A DNA stretch of 9,754 nt from an uncultured Oxalobacteraceae bacterium (GTDB lineage Bacteria; Pseudomonadota; Gammaproteobacteria; Burkholderiales; Burkholderiaceae): the NCBI GenBank assembly GCA_946478765.1, contig CAMLDH010000122.1, forward strand, positions 1-9,754. Direction: 5' to 3'. This document shows positions 1-6,362 of the stretch, piece by piece. Below the pieces are notes generated by a model that had not been told where the DNA came from, did no database searches, and worked only from the letters and a program-made list of their open reading frames with translations. A program made the translations under genes and the position numbers. The first letter of the stretch is position 1. The number at the start of each line of letters is the position of its first letter.

Positions 1-465
1 TGAAGGTGAAGAGCCCGGATTCGACGTGCGGCACAGGATGATTGCGCTGCGGTCTTTCCATTCCAGATACGGCGCGACCGAATCGAAACCCATGTACGGA
101 TTGACCGTGACCGCATCGGCGCCGTAGCGCTCATACGCTTCGCGCGCATATTGCTCTGCGGTCGCGCCGATGTCGCCGCGCTTGGCATCGAGCACCAGTG
201 GAATATGCGGGTAGCGTGCCCGCAGATAGGCGCAGATGGCTTCCAGTTGATCTTCGGCCCGCAATGCGGCGAAGTACGCGATCTGCGGCTTGAACGCGCA
301 CGCGGTATCGGCCGTCGCGTCAATGATCGCCTTGCAGAAGGCAAAGATCGCATCGGGCTGGCCTTGCAAATGCTGCGGGAACTTCGCGATGTCGGGGTCG
401 AGGCCCACGCACAGCAAGGAATTGTTTGCGGCCCACGCAGCAGATAATTTATTGATGAAAGACAT
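1..465 (-). CDS. pyrF: Orotidine 5'-phosphate decarboxylase, N-terminal part (3' end runs off the window)
   Basis: The minus strand reads from an ATG at 465 to the window edge as 155 uninterrupted residues. It shows LDPD at residues 22-25, FKP at 58-60 and the catalytic lysine/aspartate cluster LDAKRGDIG (D93, K95, D98). The segment around residues 120-126 (TVNPYMG) and LCRTSNPGS near 144-152 fit the longer PyrF subfamily common in Burkholderiales and actinobacteria. The enzyme converts orotidine 5'-phosphate to UMP in the cytosol, the last step of de novo pyrimidine synthesis. Family members of this type are about 270 residues, so roughly 115 C-terminal residues lie outside the window. It is divergent from the transporter at 523; 57 bases separate the two starts. 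The Shine-Dalgarno is weak. The identification is firm because the catalytic motif is intact. Confidence 0.95.
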   Translation of the reverse strand, partial: MSFINKLSAAWAANNSLLCVGLDPDIAKFPQHLQGQPDAIFAFCKAIIDATADTACAFKPQIAYFAALRAEDQLEAICAYLRARYPHIPLVLDAKRGDIGATAEQYAREAYERYGADAVTVNPYMGFDSVAPYLEWKDRSAIILCRTSNPGSSPS

Positions 466-493
466 ACTGTGATCCGGTGTTTCAAACCTGCGC

Positions 494-521
494 ATTATAA
501 CGTGCCATGCTATCGTGCCGA
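494..521 (-). promoter_or_regulatory. Candidate pyrF promoter
   Basis: On the minus strand a perfect -10 hexamer TATAAT lies at 499-494, 28 bases upstream of the pyrF ATG. A 16-base spacer separates it from a poor -35 match (TCGGCA, 521-516). The core TTATAA is symmetric, so the plus strand reads TATAAC at 496-501 in the same place and could serve the divergent transporter gene. The -10 is seen directly; promoter function and the -35 are inferred. Confidence 0.4.
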
Positions 522-522
522 G

Positions 523-1413
523 ATGACCTCGCTTACCCGCAAAGACTGGATTCTCCTGGTACTCCTGACGTTGTTCTGGGGCGTCAACTGGCCGATCATG
601 AAAATCGGCGTGCGCGAATTCCCGCCGATGACATTTCGCACGCTGTGCATGTTGCTGGGCTTGCCGGCTATCTGGATCGCTGCCCGCATGCAAAACGCAT
701 CGCTGCGCATTCCCCCCGGCCAGATCAAGACCTTGATCCGCTTGACCATTCCGAATATGTTGCTGTGGCATGTGCTGGTGATCCTCGGCGTCAAAATGCT
801 GTCGTCCGGCCGCGCCGCGATCCTCGGCTACACGATGCCGGTATGGGCGGTATTGTGCGGGCTCATTTTTTTCGGCGAACGCGTGACCCGCATTGCATGG
901 CTCGGCGTCGGGTGCGCGCTGACCGGCGCTCTACTGCTGCTGTCGAGCGAATTTTCGGCGTTGAGCGGTCAGCCGCTGGGCAGCATGCTGGTGCTGGCCG
1001 CCGCCGCCGGGTGGGGTTACGGCACTGTCATCATGAAGCGCACGCAGATCGACATGCCGACCATCTCGCTCACGTTCTGGATGCTGGCGTTGACGACGCT
1101 GACGATGGCGCTTGCATCGAGCGTGTTTGAAAGCGCGGACTGGCGCATGCCCGATGCGACAGAATGGAACGCGATCCTGTACAACGCGATCATCGTGTTC
1201 GGCTTTGCGCATGTGGTGTGGTTCCAGCTGGCGCGCACATTGCCGCCGATTGCGTCGAGCTTGTCGGTGATGATGATCCCGGTGGTCGGCGTGTTTTCCG
1301 GTGCATGGATGCTCAATGAAACACCGCATTGGCAGGATTACGGCGCGATGCTGTTGATCCTGGCGGCAATGAGTACCGTGCTGTTGAAACCGGGTACTTC
1401 TGGCCGCAGATAA
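523..1413 (+). CDS. EamA-family (drug/metabolite superfamily) membrane transporter
   Basis: This is a 296-residue, very hydrophobic protein with about ten predicted membrane helices in two repeated halves, as in EamA/DMT permeases of about 300 residues. The first half carries the typical opening [19 protein letters not shown] (about residues 11-29), followed by a basic/proline segment and helix pairs such as [19 protein letters not shown]. The second half starts near [21 protein letters not shown], and [18 protein letters not shown] is the usual late-helix motif. The ATG at 523 is chosen because an upstream in-frame ATG at 469 would add 18 polar residues never seen before the first helix in this family and would almost abut the pyrF start. 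The substrate cannot be read from the sequence; family members export amino acids, nucleosides or other metabolites. It is divergent from pyrF and 59 bases upstream of lemA on the same strand. Confidence 0.88.
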   Translation: MTSLTRKDWILLVLLTLFWGVNWPIMKIGVREFPPMTFRTLCMLLGLPAIWIAARMQNASLRIPPGQIKTLIRLTIPNMLLWHVLVILGVKMLSSGRAAILGYTMPVWAVLCGLIFFGERVTRIAWLGVGCALTGALLLLSSEFSALSGQPLGSMLVLAAAAGWGYGTVIMKRTQIDMPTISLTFWMLALTTLTMALASSVFESADWRMPDATEWNAILYNAIIVFGFAHVVWFQLARTLPPIASSLSVMMIPVVGVFSGAWMLNETPHWQDYGAMLLILAAMSTVLLKPGTSGRR

Positions 1414-1472
1414 GGCATTAAGCAATATCTATGTTACCGTGCCCATCCAATTTCTTTCTTGAGGAAACCACA

Positions 1473-2066
1473 ATGAAACAATGGCTGAAATGGATCGCGA
1501 TCGCGTTCTTTGCATTGAACTTGAGCGCATGCGGCTACAACGAGTTCCAGACCAAGGATGAGCAAATCAAGGCGGCATGGGGCGAAGTGGTGAACCAGTA
1601 TCAGCGCCGCGCCGACTTGATCCCGAACTTGGTCAATACCGTCAAAGGTTATGCTGCTCACGAGAAAGACACGCTGGAAGCGGTGATCCGCGCCCGCGCC
1701 GCCGCGACCAGTTTTCAGATCACGCCGGAAGTGCTGAACAATCCGGCAGCGTTTCAAAAGTTCCAGCAGGTGCAAGGCCAGTTGTCGTCGGCACTGTCGC
1801 GGCTGATGGCCGTATCCGAGCGCTATCCGGACTTGAAAGCCAATGCCAACTTCCGTGACCTGCAATCGCAACTCGAAGGCACTGAAAACCGCATCACCGT
1901 CGCCCGCCAACGCTATATCGTGGCAGTGCAGGATTACAACGTACTGGCGCGCAGCTTCCCGACCAACTTGACCGCGAAGGCGTTTAATTACGAGGTGAAA
2001 CCCTCGTTTACGGTCGAAAATGAAAAGGCGATTTCGACTGCGCCTACCGTCAATTTCGGCAAATGA
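1473..2066 (+). CDS. lemA: LemA-family lipoprotein
   Basis: The 197-residue product begins with a lipoprotein signal: a basic start (MKQWLK), a hydrophobic core, then LSAC with the lipidated cysteine at residue 20. The mature part is almost wholly helical. It holds the family signature QYQRRADLIPNLVNTVKGYA (about 41-61) and later helices with RYPDLKAN and QLEGTENRI, all typical of LemA proteins of about 190-200 residues. The ATG at 1473 follows GAGGAAA at 1461-1467, a good ribosome site. An upstream in-frame start at 1431 would spoil the signal peptide and is rejected. LemA proteins are envelope-associated and their biochemical role is not settled. The gene is followed 23 bases later by a TPM-domain gene, the usual partner. 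The lipid anchor is inferred from the lipobox. Confidence 0.93.
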   Translation: MKQWLKWIAIAFFALNLSACGYNEFQTKDEQIKAAWGEVVNQYQRRADLIPNLVNTVKGYAAHEKDTLEAVIRARAAATSFQITPEVLNNPAAFQKFQQVQGQLSSALSRLMAVSERYPDLKANANFRDLQSQLEGTENRITVARQRYIVAVQDYNVLARSFPTNLTAKAFNYEVKPSFTVENEKAISTAPTVNFGK

Positions 2067-2089
2067 TTTTTCGCCCATCCAACTGAAAA

Positions 2090-2896
2090 ATGGCCATCCT
2101 CCGCAGCCTGCTCGGTCTCGCGTTTGCGCTGCTGCTGACAGCAGCCAACGCCCAAAACTTTGCTGCAATCCCGCCGCTCACGTCGCACGTGACCGATGTG
2201 GCGGGCATGCTGAATCCGGGCCAGCGCACCGCGTTGGAAAATGTGCTGAAGGAGTACGAAACCCGCACCGGCAGCCAGATTGCGATCTTGCTGGTGAATA
2301 GCACCGAACCGGAAGCGATCGAGCAATACAGCATCCGCGTGGCGGATGCATGGAAACTGGGACGCAAAGGTGTCGACGACGGCGTGATTCTGGTCGTCGC
2401 CAAAGACAATCCGAAAGCGTTGCGGCGCCTGCGCATCGAAGCCGGACGCGGCGTGCAAGGCGTGCTGACCGATGCGCAATCGAAACGCGTTCTGCAGGAT
2501 GTGATCGCGCCGCATTTCCGCCAGAACGATTATTACGGCGGGTTGGTGGCCGGCGTAGCCGCGATCACCAGCGTGCTGGACAAGGAAAAATTTCCCGCAC
2601 CGGCCGGGCAAAGCGCCGCCCAGGCAGACGAATCCGATATCGGAAATCTGCTCCCCATCCTGTTCATCGCGCTGGTCATCATCGGCGGCATCCTGTCGCG
2701 CACCCGAGGCTCACGCCGCGCGCTCAGCAGCAATGGGTGGGGCAGAACGGCCGGCATCATCCTCGGCAGCGGGATTGGCGGCAGGATCGGTCGTGGCGGC
2801 TGGGGTGGTGGCGGGTTTGGCGGCGGCAGTTCCGGCGGCGGATTTTCAGGCAGTGGCGGCGGCTTTGACGGCGGCGGCGCCTCGGGAGATTGGTAA
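2090..2896 (+). CDS. TPM-domain protein, exported, with Gly-rich C-terminal tail (YgcG-like)
   Basis: This 268-residue protein has four parts. Residues 1-21 are a signal peptide ending ANA before Q. A TPM domain (about 33-165) follows, with VTDVAGMLNPGQ, RTGSQIAILLVNST and GVDDGVILVVAKDNP...RIEAGRGVQGVLTD. One membrane helix (about 187-203) comes next. The tail is very rich in glycine and serine and ends GGGASGDW, a termination common in this family. TPM domains are found in envelope proteins of bacteria and plants, and phosphatase activity has been described for some; activity here is not shown. The start at 2090 is the first possible one after an in-frame stop at 2084, although its Shine-Dalgarno is weak. 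It lies 23 bases after lemA and overlaps the next gene by one base (TAATG), so the three genes probably form one transcript. Confidence 0.9.
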   Translation: MAILRSLLGLAFALLLTAANAQNFAAIPPLTSHVTDVAGMLNPGQRTALENVLKEYETRTGSQIAILLVNSTEPEAIEQYSIRVADAWKLGRKGVDDGVILVVAKDNPKALRRLRIEAGRGVQGVLTDAQSKRVLQDVIAPHFRQNDYYGGLVAGVAAITSVLDKEKFPAPAGQSAAQADESDIGNLLPILFIALVIIGGILSRTRGSRRALSSNGWGRTAGIILGSGIGGRIGRGGWGGGGFGGGSSGGGFSGSGGGFDGGGASGDW

Positions 2897-3396
2897 TGAA
2901 CAAAATTTCCCGCGCACTGCGGCATTTATTCACGACCACCGCTGCCGGCCGGCGCACCTTCCCTGCGCCTACCTTGAAAGCAATTCAGGCAACGATTGCG
3001 ATTGGGGAAAAAGTGCACCGCGCGGAAGTGCGCATGGTTATCGAACCGGCGCTGCCCATCCATGACGTGCTGGGCGGGACGTCGTCACGCGAGCGCGCGC
3101 GTGAGTTGTTCACCCACTACCGCATTTGGGACACCGAAGAAAATTGCGGCATTCTGATTTATATCAATCTGGCCGACCACAAGGTTGAAATCATCGCCGA
3201 TCGCACCGTGGGCCGCGTGCTCAGTGCAGCCGATTGGCACGCGGTCTGCAAGACGATGACGCAAGGATTTGCACGTGGCGAATATCACGACAGCGTGGTC
3301 GCCGGGCTCAAGCAACTGAATGATTTGCTCGCCACCCATTTCCCATCGAATGGATCGTCGTCCAATGAATTGTCGAACCGGCCGCTGATACTCTGA
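2896..3396 (+). CDS. Second TPM-domain protein, without signal peptide
   Basis: This 166-residue protein carries a compact TPM domain, recognised from RARELFTHYRIWDTEENCGILIYINLADHKVEIIADRTVGR (about residues 67-107) and the late segment GFARGEYHDSVVAGLKQLNDLLATHF. There is no signal peptide, membrane helix or glycine-rich tail, unlike its upstream neighbour. The ATG at 2896 shares its A with the stop codon of the preceding gene and is preceded by GGGAG at 2884-2888. A TTG two codons earlier is possible but less likely. The order LemA, exported TPM protein, short TPM protein is a common arrangement in Burkholderiales; this comes from memory of the families, not a search. The C-terminal 15 residues are Ser/Asn-rich. 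The product probably acts on the cytosolic face or with the membrane-bound paralogue, which is inference. Confidence 0.85.
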   Translation: MNKISRALRHLFTTTAAGRRTFPAPTLKAIQATIAIGEKVHRAEVRMVIEPALPIHDVLGGTSSRERARELFTHYRIWDTEENCGILIYINLADHKVEIIADRTVGRVLSAADWHAVCKTMTQGFARGEYHDSVVAGLKQLNDLLATHFPSNGSSSNELSNRPLIL

Positions 3397-3510
3397 CTGG
3401 CCCGATTGACTCCTGCTTGGCAAAATCAGGCAGGAGCGGACCATGCCCCCGAAAACACCAAGGCCACAAGGTGTAATTTATTGACGCCTACGAATTGTGC
3501 CTTACGGCCT
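3397..3510. other. Short intergenic region between the lemA set and the AT-rich island
   Basis: These 114 bases separate two convergent genes. They hold a 7-bp inverted repeat, CTCCTGC (3410-3416) with GCAGGAG (3430-3436), which has a 13-base loop and no following T run. They also hold a 5-bp stem ACACC/GGTGT (3455-3474) that on the minus strand is followed by three T's. Either could contribute to ending the convergent transcripts, but neither is a convincing intrinsic terminator. Base composition starts to drop here, marking the likely left edge of the foreign region. Confidence 0.4.
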
Positions 3511-3526
3511 TTAATGAGAATTCGTA
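3489..3526. repeat. Perfect 8-bp inverted repeat overlapping the NERD gene end
   Basis: TACGAATT (3489-3496) and AATTCGTA (3519-3526) are exact reverse complements. Between them, on the minus strand, sits a small inner hairpin GCC-GTAA-GGC. The right arm lies inside the last codons of the NERD gene, whose stop is at 3511-3513. There is no T run on either strand, so a standard intrinsic terminator is unlikely. The position at the 3' end of the last gene recalls an attC site, but the AAC/GTT ends of attC are absent. Confidence 0.5.
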
Positions 3527-4506
3527 AAGAACAGCGAGCTCGTGCCGCAACCGCCACACTCGCGATAAAAGTTCGGGCCATCCTTGCGAATGCGTTCTTT
3601 GTGATCCGCCTGCCCGCAGCCAAGCTTCAGCGGCGTATTGCCGTCACAGTCTCCGCATTTAAAATAGTAGCCAAATTTTCCGTATTGAATAGATAGATTC
3701 GCGTTACCGCAAGATCGACATTTCGGCTGCGCGGAATCTAACATTTTCGCCGTTGATGCGGAGGCTTTTGGTTTTGTCGGTGCAGCCGGCGGAGGATTGT
3801 TCTCCAGCCGGAATTTGGCAGCGTAATCAATCGTGATTGGCTTGTGTAGGGCAATGAGTTTTTGAGCTATTTCGCCGATGGAATCCGAAACCGCAGTTCT
3901 GACCAAACCGCTCACCATGCTGAGAAGCGACCCACTATCGAGTGACTTTTCCAATGCGGTCATAAACTGATCCGCCTTCACCACTTTGGACGAATCAAAA
4001 CGCTTGGGGCGATCAATGCGAGCGTGTGGAGCGACGAGCACCAACGATTCGGTATGCGGCTCCGGTAGACCGGCAAATGTCACCGCCTTGCGAAGTACTG
4101 CCGCGTGACGCTCGTTTTGTTCGAGCGGCGACGGCATGCCCTCAAAGGTCTTTTTCCAATCATTCCACCGCAGGAACTCACCCGCATCGGTGATTTTCAA
4201 TCCATGCGAAAAATGCTTGGTCTCCAGCACATAGAAGCGGTAGGTGCGATGAATCAGAAGATGGTCGATCTGCGCGACACGTCCATCGCCAAGCTCAAGT
4301 CGCAAGTCGTGAATGACCGCCATATTCTTGGAATCCTTGAGATGGAAGTCGATGAGATACGCGGACTCTTGTTCGCCTTTGATGCCGGCTCGCATTGCAC
4401 GTATCTCGCGTTCAATGAGCGACTTTTTATCGGCGTCGGCTATCGATAATAAATTTTCAAGGGTGGCTAAAGCGCCTTCTTTGTTATCCGCCTCTTTACA
4501 GATCAT
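3511..4506 (-). CDS. NERD-domain (nuclease-related) protein with C-terminal zinc ribbons
   Basis: This is a 331-residue protein. After a short helical N-terminus, the NERD domain runs from about residue 41 to 160: GIKGEQESAY (E45), then AQIDHLLIHRTYRFYVLETKH, giving a D81...E95-x-K97 arrangement that matches the PD-(D/E)XK nuclease fold to which NERD belongs. A low-complexity Pro/Lys/Ala linker (about 238-258) leads to cysteine clusters like those at topoisomerase I C-termini: C263-x2-C266 and C284-x2-C287, then C297, H302, C317-x2-C320. Related proteins start close to M-I-x-K-E-A-D, so the ATG at 4506, preceded by GGAAGG at 4519-4514, is preferred over the TTG at 4524. The cellular role is not established; DNA processing or binding is a reasonable inference. 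The gene lies just beyond the last attC of the cassette array but has no attC after it, so its cassette status is unclear. Confidence 0.85.
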   Translation of the reverse strand: MICKEADNKEGALATLENLLSIADADKKSLIEREIRAMRAGIKGEQESAYLIDFHLKDSKNMAVIHDLRLELGDGRVAQIDHLLIHRTYRFYVLETKHFSHGLKITDAGEFLRWNDWKKTFEGMPSPLEQNERHAAVLRKAVTFAGLPEPHTESLVLVAPHARIDRPKRFDSSKVVKADQFMTALEKSLDSGSLLSMVSGLVRTAVSDSIGEIAQKLIALHKPITIDYAAKFRLENNPPPAAPTKPKASASTAKMLDSAQPKCRSCGNANLSIQYGKFGYYFKCGDCDGNTPLKLGCGQADHKERIRKDGPNFYRECGGCGTSSLFFTNSH

Positions 4507-4595
4507 GCCAAATTGCCCTTCCAATTATCTTGCTCTATTCGGTGCGTTGATTCCGCAATGTGATCCTCCACCGCATATCTTCGGCTACGTTTCAT
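4503..4595 (-). CDS. Possible 30-residue leader ORF coupled to the NERD gene
   Basis: On the minus strand an ATG at 4595 opens a 30-codon frame (MKRSRRYAVEDHIAES...) whose TGA overlaps the ATG of the NERD gene as ATGA. The peptide is highly charged, with no known motif that I recognise. A GGTCGGG lies directly before the ATG, too close for a good ribosome site. TTG codons further upstream in the same frame are also possible starts. Only the exact ATGA overlap argues for translation, and such an overlap can arise by chance. Confidence 0.2.
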   Translation of the reverse strand: MKRSRRYAVEDHIAESTHRIEQDNWKGNLA

Positions 4596-4635
4596 CCCGA
4601 CCAAAACCAAAAATACAGGTTTGTTGAAAGCGGGC

Positions 4636-4782
4636 GTTCAACGTTTGAGTCAAGTAGACCAGGTAGGATGGGCACGGCTTTTGTGCCCACGCGGTTATCT
4701 GTCAATATGAGGGCATTAAAATAGAATTGATGCTGCCCGCGTGGGCACAAAAGCCGTGCCCACCCTACCTGGCTTGTTAGAT
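4636..4782 (-). other. attC site 4, interrupted by a REPIN
   Basis: On the minus strand the outer boxes are ATCTAAC (R'', 4782-4776) and GTTGAAC (R', 4642-4636), both fitting the attC consensus. The R'' box contains the TAA stop of the HEPN gene. Of the inner boxes only a CTTGAC-like L' remains recognisable near 4654-4649; a matching CAAG directly abuts R'' with no normal spacer. The 114-nt REPIN at 4659-4772 fills the centre. This looks like an attC whose L'' side and terminal loop were replaced or damaged by the REPIN. It is less certain than the other three sites. Confidence 0.6.
4659..4772. repeat. REPIN: two REP sequences in inverted orientation
   Basis: Two 36-base arms, 4659-4694 and 4737-4772, are reverse complements with one mismatch (A at 4668 against the G-type in the other copy), separated by 42 AT-rich bases. 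Each arm is itself a REP: the tetranucleotide GTAG at its outer end (4663-4666 on plus, 4768-4765 on minus) followed by a palindrome GGGCAC/GTGCCC around a GGCTTTT loop. GTAG/GGAG plus a hairpin is the known signature of REPs moved by REP-associated tyrosine transposases (RAYT). No RAYT gene is in the window, so the unit would have been mobilised in trans. It begins four bases after the HEPN gene stop, a typical REP position. Confidence 0.85.
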
Positions 4783-5319
4783 TATTTTTTGCTCAATGTC
4801 TTTAAGCAGATCAATTATTTCAGCCATACCCATGAACGTTCCAAAACATTCTGTGCCATATAGCACATTACTCTTTCCTTTCTGAGTATGGTCGATTGTG
4901 TTACCGCGCCAACTAGCTGGCCTCGTAGGTTCGTGATCGAAAAAATTAAACGTGTTTCGGTGAGAGCTAGCGTTTCGAACGTGGCGAAAGAACTCGAACT
5001 CAGGCGATTGATCGTTTTGATCTTTCACAGATTCGTAGGCAGTGTTCGCGAGCATCGTGCAGCATGATTTGAAATACCAAGCTTGTGATATATGACCTTG
5101 CTGGGCTAGCTGATAGACATCATATGGTTTGAAATGGCGTCCTTTCAACAAAATGCCCTCGACTGCAATGTACTGATTTTCCGACAACCCCATAGGGTTG
5201 TTGTCGTTGAAGATTGACAGTGACGAAGCCAGTGACACCATATAGCTAGTTACCATGTGGTAGAACGGCTTGCCCGGTTCGAATGGCACGTAGTCGACGA
5301 TTTTGGGGCTCGATGTCAT
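4777..5319 (-). CDS. HEPN-type protein (cassette 4), resembling the pEK499_p136 family
   Basis: This 180-residue soluble protein has no signal peptide or membrane helix. Its central helix reads EFEFFRHVRNASSHRNTFNF (about 107-126) and contains R115-x4-H120, the R-x4-6-H motif of HEPN domains, whose polar residues form an RNase site in many toxins and defence proteins. A downstream block EPTRPASWRGNTI (about 130-142) and the C-terminal helix resemble, from memory, a HEPN family named after a plasmid pEK499 protein. RNase activity or a defence role is inference; some HEPN proteins are only adaptors. No partner nucleotidyltransferase or antitoxin is adjacent. The ATG at 5319 is only 11 nt from the cassette edge with no good Shine-Dalgarno. 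The TAA stop lies inside the attC R'' box (ATCTAAC), a frequent trait of integron cassettes. Confidence 0.7.
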   Translation of the reverse strand: MTSSPKIVDYVPFEPGKPFYHMVTSYMVSLASSLSIFNDNNPMGLSENQYIAVEGILLKGRHFKPYDVYQLAQQGHISQAWYFKSCCTMLANTAYESVKDQNDQSPEFEFFRHVRNASSHRNTFNFFDHEPTRPASWRGNTIDHTQKGKSNVLYGTECFGTFMGMAEIIDLLKDIEQKII

Positions 5320-5324
5320 AAGTA

Positions 5325-5378
5325 ATCTAACGTTGAAATGACAGGCGCAAGGCGTCCGTGTCGATTGGCAAGTTAAAT
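5325..5378 (-). other. attC site 3 (54 nt)
   Basis: Read on the minus strand: R'' ATTTAAC (5378-5372), 5-nt spacer, L'' AATCGACA (5366-5359), a short central hairpin, L' TGTCATT (5343-5337), 5-nt spacer, R' GTTAGAT (5331-5325). L'' pairs with L' completely if its single C (5363 region, AAT-c-GACA) is left unpaired, giving the extrahelical base typical of attC folded from the bottom strand. R' closes with the TTAGAT that begins cassette 4. The gene of cassette 3 stops 10 bases before R''. Confidence 0.9.
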
Positions 5379-5388
5379 TGGAGAACCG

Positions 5389-5751
5389 TCAAAGAAGCCA
5401 TGAGGATATCCAACCAAAAATCATTGCAATGAAAATAGACGCTACTGAAGCCGCTTGCCACCTTTGAAGCTTAACTGGCAGATCTAATTTGCGAAGTTTG
5501 AAAATGGCGGCCAAAGTTCCTATGCCAAAATATGTTGTGATGCTCGGCCAGAATGAAGCAGGGAAAAAATAGACACAAAGAATCAAAGCGGGTATCGCGA
5601 CCAAATGTAATTTCCGCAAGGACGATAATCCGTTTAAAAGACGGCCTTGAATCGACTCATCAACCCCACGAAGTGAGCGTTCCGAAATTGCTCCGGCAAA
5701 CAAAAATCCCGCTATGATGAATCCAACAGGAATTATTTGAGCTAACGGCAT
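5389..5751 (-). CDS. Small four-helix membrane protein of unknown function (cassette 3)
   Basis: I do not recognise this 120-residue protein. Four hydrophobic segments are visible: about 5-22 (IIPVGFIIAGFLFAGAI), 48-63 (LHLVAIPALILCVYFF), 66-84 and 100-119, joined by short basic loops (RSLRG, RKLHL, KLRKLD, KLQRW). Helix 4 ends at the C-terminus. The loop between helices 1 and 2 contains ERSLRGVDESIQGR, the most polar stretch. By the positive-inside rule the loop with KLRKLDLPVKLQR and the helix 1-2 loop would both be cytoplasmic; this is inference. The ATG at 5751 is 13 nt from the cassette edge and lacks a Shine-Dalgarno, so translation may be leaderless-like or coupled. Small membrane proteins of unknown function are common integron cargo. 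It ends TGA, 10 bases before attC site 3. Confidence 0.7.
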   Translation of the reverse strand: MPLAQIIPVGFIIAGFLFAGAISERSLRGVDESIQGRLLNGLSSLRKLHLVAIPALILCVYFFPASFWPSITTYFGIGTLAAIFKLRKLDLPVKLQRWQAASVASIFIAMIFGWISSWLL

Positions 5752-5758
5752 AGGTTTG

Positions 5759-5817
5759 ATTTAACGTGAAAGATAACCAACTGCCGGAAGCAGCCTGTGT
5801 TGATCGTCATGTTAAAC
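5759..5817 (-). other. attC site 2 (59 nt)
   Basis: Read on the minus strand: R'' GTTTAAC (5817-5811), 5-nt spacer, L'' GATCAAC (5805-5799), a centre with a CTGC/GCAG hairpin, L' GTTATC (5777-5772), 6-nt spacer, R' GTTAAAT (5765-5759). L'' pairs with L' if one C is left out (GAT-c-AAC against GTT-ATC), the hallmark extrahelical base. R'' includes the TAA stop codon of the cassette 2 gene. All conserved attC elements are present. Confidence 0.93.
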
Positions 5818-6345
5818 ATTCGCGGATTCAGTAGGAAATGCATAACCACATTTGGGGCAAAAATTAGCCGTCGGGTCCACCATATGTCCATTCGGGCACT
5901 TATGAGGGCGAAATAAATGGGGTGCCCGTATCGCGGAATAAAGGACCGAGAATGCTGCGCCGTAAAAAACCATCCAGTGCCCTGAAAAGCCACGGACTAT
6001 AGAAGGATCGTTTCCTCCCGTAGACTTGGGACTATTGGCCGAAAAAAACATAAAAATGATGAAGTTGATGATGGCATACGCGAATAACGCGTACATCGCT
6101 TTTCGCATCCAATTAGGGCATCCTGAAAGAGCGACTTTCCAGAAATCCTTTTGACTGGTGTATTTAGTTGTCCGAATCGATACCAAGACGGTCGGTATCC
6201 ACACAATAAAAATCCCCGCGTGCAGACTCCATACGATCTGACCACCTGGCAATGTAACTCCGGCCAATGCCAATGCATGAGCAATAATACTTAGCACTAA
6301 TCCAGCACCGGCAAGGAGCATGAAAGGATACAGGATGATATTCAT
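5812..6345 (-). CDS. Membrane protein with C-terminal zinc ribbon, unknown function (cassette 2)
   Basis: The 177-residue product has four hydrophobic segments, about 4-30, 38-58, 84-102 and 120-140. A cytosolic-looking tail follows, with C150-x3-H154 and C163-x2-C166 in HKCPNGHMVDPTANFCPKCGYAF, a treble-clef or zinc-ribbon type metal site (knuckles CPNGH and CPKCG). Such ribbons are often appended to small bacterial membrane proteins; the specific function is not known to me. The loop after helix 2 (RTTKYTSQKDFWKVALSGCPNWM) is amphipathic. The ATG at 6345 is 23 nt inside the cassette; AAGAAAAG upstream is a weak ribosome site. The stop TAA is embedded in the attC R'' box GTTTAAC, so the coding sequence uses nearly the whole cassette. 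Composition is more AT-rich than the chromosomal neighbours, in line with transfer. Confidence 0.75.
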   Translation of the reverse strand: MNIILYPFMLLAGAGLVLSIIAHALALAGVTLPGGQIVWSLHAGIFIVWIPTVLVSIRTTKYTSQKDFWKVALSGCPNWMRKAMYALFAYAIINFIIFMFFSANSPKSTGGNDPSIVRGFSGHWMVFYGAAFSVLYSAIRAPHLFRPHKCPNGHMVDPTANFCPKCGYAFPTESANV

Positions 6346-6362
6346 ACACTTTTCTTAGATAT

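Noticed and set aside
1434..2168. Long minus-strand frame opposite lemA
   Set aside because: lemA on the plus strand has a lipobox, the family signature and a good ribosome site. The opposite frame is a by-product of GC-biased codons.
3410..3436. CTCCTGC/GCAGGAG stem as the terminator of the lemA set
   Set aside because: The loop is 13 bases and no T run follows on either strand; a factor-independent terminator is not supported.
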